Assembly (NCBI GenBank): GCA_028673005.1
Contig: CM054116.1
Coordinates: forward strand, 95,996,707 to 96,060,706
From: Tanypteryx hageni
Lineage: Eukaryota; Arthropoda; Insecta; Odonata; Petaluridae
Reading direction: 5' to 3'
DNA: 64,000 nt
Positions 60,350 to 64,000 of the stretch are shown here, piece after piece (position 1 is the first letter of the stretch; every line of letters begins with the position of its first letter). Under the pieces are notes generated by a model that was not told where the DNA came from, did no database searches, and was given only the letters and a program-made list of their open reading frames with translations. Both the position numbers and the translations under genes were made by a program.

Positions 60350-60919
60350 TATATATTCTTGCGCTCGTTCGTTGGAAACCGCAATTTTTCGCGCGACCTT
60401 GATCGTGAGAGCCGCCTATTACTCCTTTTAACTCGGTAAGGGTGGTTGCGGGCTCCTTTTCTTATCGGGGTCTCCTGCTCGCCGACGCTCACTCGATTCG
60501 ACCGACAAATGACTGACGCCCGGCGACCACCGATGGGGTGGGTGAAATACTGTCGAAGCGGGACGAGGACAGAGCGGGGTCGTTTCTTTTTTCGTTCCTC
60601 GGGTGACCAGCGGTCTGCCCGACGCCATTCGAGAGGGAAAGTGGAGCGGCGGAGAGGAGCGCGGGGAGCGTGGGCGTCGCTCCGCTAAGTGTGCCGCGGG
60701 TTCGTTTCCAGGGAGACGCCCCGGATTGACGTCGAGCGGGGGGAAAAAACTGACCCGTTTCTAACGGTCGCGAACGCCTGTCGATTCGGTTTTTGCCGAT
60801 GCACGCGAGCGGAGAATTCCACCCGTCGATTACTGGTGCGCTCCGATGGCTCGATTGCTGCGGAGCCGACTTTTGAAGCCGGTAAAGGATTTATAAGGGG
60901 GGCGATGCGGGGGTTGATG
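60350..60919. other. CpG-rich island, candidate promoter or first exon
   Basis: A GC- and CpG-rich block in AT-rich surroundings. Frames stay open on both strands (for example 60446-60688 plus, 60689-61018 plus), but they encode Arg/Ser-rich sequence without a family signature. No TATA box or splice donor could be fixed. Confidence 0.4.
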
Positions 60920-61205
60920 CAGTGGCGGATTCAGGGGGGGTCGCACATGGCGCGCGCCAGGGGCCCCGAAAAAATGTTCGTGTATATAATCTCAGAAATA
61001 TTAAATGTCTCAATTTAAAAACCAGTGGAACACCTCTATGATTCCATAGAAAAAAGATCGTTAAGAGGTTTCACAAAAGAGGGTAGCTATTTATTTAGAT
61101 TGCAGGGCCCCTGACCGCTTAGCGCCAGGGCCTCCCAAATGTTGAGCGCCAGGGGCCACAAAATGTTTAGCGCCAGGGACCCCAGGAGGCGTAAATCCGC
61201 CACTG
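60920..61205. mobile_element. hAT-type MITE with exact 8-bp duplication
   Basis: The element begins CAGTGGCGGATTCAGG and ends GTAAATCCGCCACTG, 11-12-bp inverted termini, between identical GGTTGATG octamers (60912-60919 and 61206-61213). Near the right end three short units of the type AGCGCCAGGG-CC recur (61120-61182), likely subterminal repeats. No transposase. Confidence 0.93.
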
Positions 61206-64000
61206 GGTTGATGAGTATCCATTTTCATCGAAAACCGCGTTCGTGCAACTGAAGAAGGTGAGGAGAAAAAATTTATTTTTGTCTCGCTAAAGTAGAAAAT
61301 TTACAGTTAAACCCTATGAATTTTGTTTTAAAGAATAAAAAAATCTTCAACTGTAAATTTTCAATTTTTCGCCGTAGTCTCCTTTCTTGCATATATCGCT
61401 AAAGTAGGACAAAATGGTGCCCGCATCGTGCTGAAACTGTTATAGAGTTAGCCTATAACACATATTTCATAGAAGCAGGCAGCTGAATACTCTCCGCATT
61501 ATTTAGTATCATCCTCGTGTTTACATTCGTTTACGAATGGGGTTAATTTTATTATTTGGTATCGGTTGGCCAAGTTTCCGCTGTCTCGCTGTATTGGAGA
61601 AAATATTGCAATAATTGGGGACGGAAATTAAACGATAAATTCGCCTCAGGGATCTGGATGTTTCTCAATCAAAGAGGAAGGCTAAAGAAAGCATAAAATT
61701 TAATTGGGGAAAATCAAATTCTAACCCCTTTCTGGTCGGCTCAAACTTCAGCTAACTGGCATCGATTTAGCTCGAAGAGAATTTTCATCGCGGAGTATCT
61801 CTTAATAAGTTGCTTAACTGGAAGATTCCATAGGCTTCTTATCCTTGACCACGCGATAAAAATCACGCGACAGGAAGAGAAACCAGGGATAAATAAAAAC
61901 GATCAGATGTCTTTGATTTCGATTATAAATCGTCGATTTGAAATCCTCGGAGTCATCAGTTTTTTTTTAATTCATTCAAGCCATATAGTGTTTTGCATAC
62001 CAAGCAAAAGTACTTTAACAGTAAAGAAAGAAAAACTCAAGAAGTCGGAGAGCCCCAAGACAACGTTAAGTAATACGAACAATAAGAATTAGTTTACTCG
62101 ATTGAGGTTCGATTATGTGCGTGATTCAACTATTTATGCAAATTGTGTGTTAAATTCTGAGCAAACACATTAAACAAACGATTACTGAGTCATCACCATC
62201 TTCGTCCGTTTCCTCGCTGCCAATCTCACACGCATCAAATTAATCAAAATTAATATTTCTCGCATATATTGTTTCAATGTAAAAAATCGAGGCTGACTTT
62301 TTCTCAACTTTAAGACTCTGCTCTCAGAATAAATACTCACAGTTCGCCCAGCAACTTTCTCCTTATTGCTTCATCGCACAATTTAACGAACTTTAGAAAA
62401 AATTACCTAAGCCGAAATTTTCCAGGAAACCGACGGAATTACATAAATTAACATAAAAAACTTTAAAGCCTAGCTTAGATTGCTCGATTATTTTAATTAA
62501 TAATGCCGTGTGCATCCGTAAAGGGAGACTTTGGTAATGTTTCTTCGACGATTTCCTTATTCGCCAGCTATGATTTTAATCGCTCCATAATGGAAAATCA
62601 ACCCCGTCTTATGTGCAATCTGTTTACGCCCCAGAAATCCTTTCGCGTGCAACAACTCACGCGGTAGCATCTCCCGCTAATGAATTAGTTTTGTGGGGCA
62701 ATTATCCACTAAAAGCTCAAGTTTTGCACCACGAAAATTAATAAAGGAGCGTAGTCCGGAACTTGTTTCTCACGATGATTTTGGTTCGCTTTTATCAGTT
62801 CCTTTTCGGCTAATTAAGCGAGGCGGCGTTCCGTAAAATTCCAGGATATCCTACCAAATTACAGAGTTCGTCACGTGAAGATCATTCTAGTAATTCTGGC
62901 ATATTTATTTCTTCGATGACAATTTACATGACAAAAGATTTCAAAATAAAATCTTGTGTATTAACTGATTAGTTGCACAGTGAGAGTGATCAGGCACTGA
63001 AATTTTTATTGGGCGGCTAATTTGTGGGAGCGATTGAAAGTAGTATCAGATTCGTATTTATTCTAAGGATACCTGTTCTTTTAAAAGAATAATTCTTCCC
63101 GAAAATATATCATGGGCTGTAGAGCACGGCCGATCGTCTTAATTTAATAAGTATCGAAACATTACTGACCTACGTTTAATTTCATCAGACCATTCAAGGC
63201 TAAATATAATAGCCTTAATTTAAACGGATTAATTTTCTACGGAAATAAAATCAACTTCGTCATCTGGAATAAAAAATTGACGTTAAAATGTATCGGATAG
63301 CCAACAACAATTGCAAGAATTAAATCGAGGTATTTTTAATGATTTATTTAGGAGCAACTGTTTTTTATTGTTTACTTATACATATAGCGTACAAGAGCTG
63401 ATGACGGTATCATATAACCGGTTTCTACACACACTTATTTTAAGAGGCAATAAACAAAGCTATCGTAAAAAGAAATATACTTCTCGAATCTTGTTGCTTC
63501 TCTCGAACGGACTTCCGCTAAGTCAAGGGCTCCTTAGCGAAACACGTCGGAATATTTTATTCAGTCCGCGAACGAATTTTCTTCTCCTCTCCGTAAATAA
63601 CACATTTCATTGCGATAAATTAATCTTACTCTATATATTTTGGAGCGACCGAAAATTCATCACAAGGAAAAGTTACCTAACGTCCTGTTCGCGCTGGTAC
63701 CGCAACATGTTTTTTTTACGCCATCCAAAAACCAAATGCCGTTTACGTAACACAAAACCCGTGCAGCATAGATTGCACAAAAAACATGTTTCAACAAGTC
63801 TGTGCATAAATTACGGGGTGCATTATTCGATCGAATTATACCGCGAATCGAGACGTTGCAAAATGCATGGAAACGTGCCACGCGCACTTGCAATTGCTAT
63901 TGCGACGAACCCTTTACTGTTGAGTTGAGCTAATCCATCGCCCACGCGCAAAATCTCGAGTTAGTATTCCTCCATTGCGTCGAGGCCGCTTTAATCTGCC
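61206..64000. other. Intergenic DNA to the window edge
   Basis: No gene is supported. A 205-codon plus-strand frame (63311-63928) is the second longest in the window but has no recognisable domain, no TATA or leader evidence, and mixed composition. 62400-62860 has several TAATTA-type motifs of the kind bound by homeodomain proteins. Confidence 0.4.

Noticed and set aside
1..64000. CRISPR array, operon, prophage or other prokaryotic system
   Set aside because: No regularly spaced repeats, no dense coding, and spliced genes and SINEs identify eukaryotic nuclear DNA.

Overview
The window looks like nuclear DNA of a winged insect. The evidence is three complete spliced genes and one first exon of a low-complexity, Ala/Pro/Val-rich cuticular protein family with the AAP(V/A) repeat style typical of insect cuticle, an insect-like tRNA-Arg, and a dense load of arthropod-type transposons (CR1/Jockey-like and RTE-like LINEs, tRNA-derived SINEs, Helitrons, short hAT elements, and Penelope-like repeats with hammerhead-like cores). 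I cannot name the species. Most of the 64 kb is AT-rich, non-coding and repeat-derived.

Layout: 1-6.2 kb holds a pair of inverted Penelope-like repeats, a tandem AT-rich repeat, and the first exon and promoter of cuticle gene A, whose remaining exons would lie left of the window. 6.3-8.0 kb holds a 5'-truncated LINE with an intact 484-codon reverse transcriptase reading frame, lying between inverted arms. 9.1-14.8 kb holds decayed LINE and Helitron remnants and a hAT-like element. 15.9-17.6 kb is cuticle gene B and 23.3-24.5 kb is cuticle gene C. 28.3-28.9 kb holds two SINEs. 34.4-36.7 kb holds a duplicated segment, one copy interrupted by a SINE with a perfect target-site duplication. 37.9-40.5 kb is cuticle gene D, with a possible signal-peptide exon of another gene on the opposite strand inside its first intron. 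42.8-43.4 kb is a 275-bp tandem duplication. 45-61 kb carries several hAT-type MITEs with 8-bp duplications, an inverted pair of about 530-bp repeats, a long stem-loop and tRNA-Arg(TCG). 60.35-60.9 kb is a CpG-rich island, and the last 3 kb shows only unannotated DNA with homeodomain-type AT motifs.

How the genes work together: genes A-D are head-to-tail paralogues on the minus strand. Each has the same 12-nt coding first exon (MYKL), a TATA-type box 89-95 bp upstream of the ATG and G/A-rich coding-strand upstream sequence. Genes B, C and D also share two phase-0 introns, a conserved box ending in YANTYKVSVK, and a conserved 3' UTR block next to the poly(A) signal. This fits a tandemly duplicated, probably co-regulated set of secreted structural proteins of the exoskeleton. 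C and D are the closest pair.
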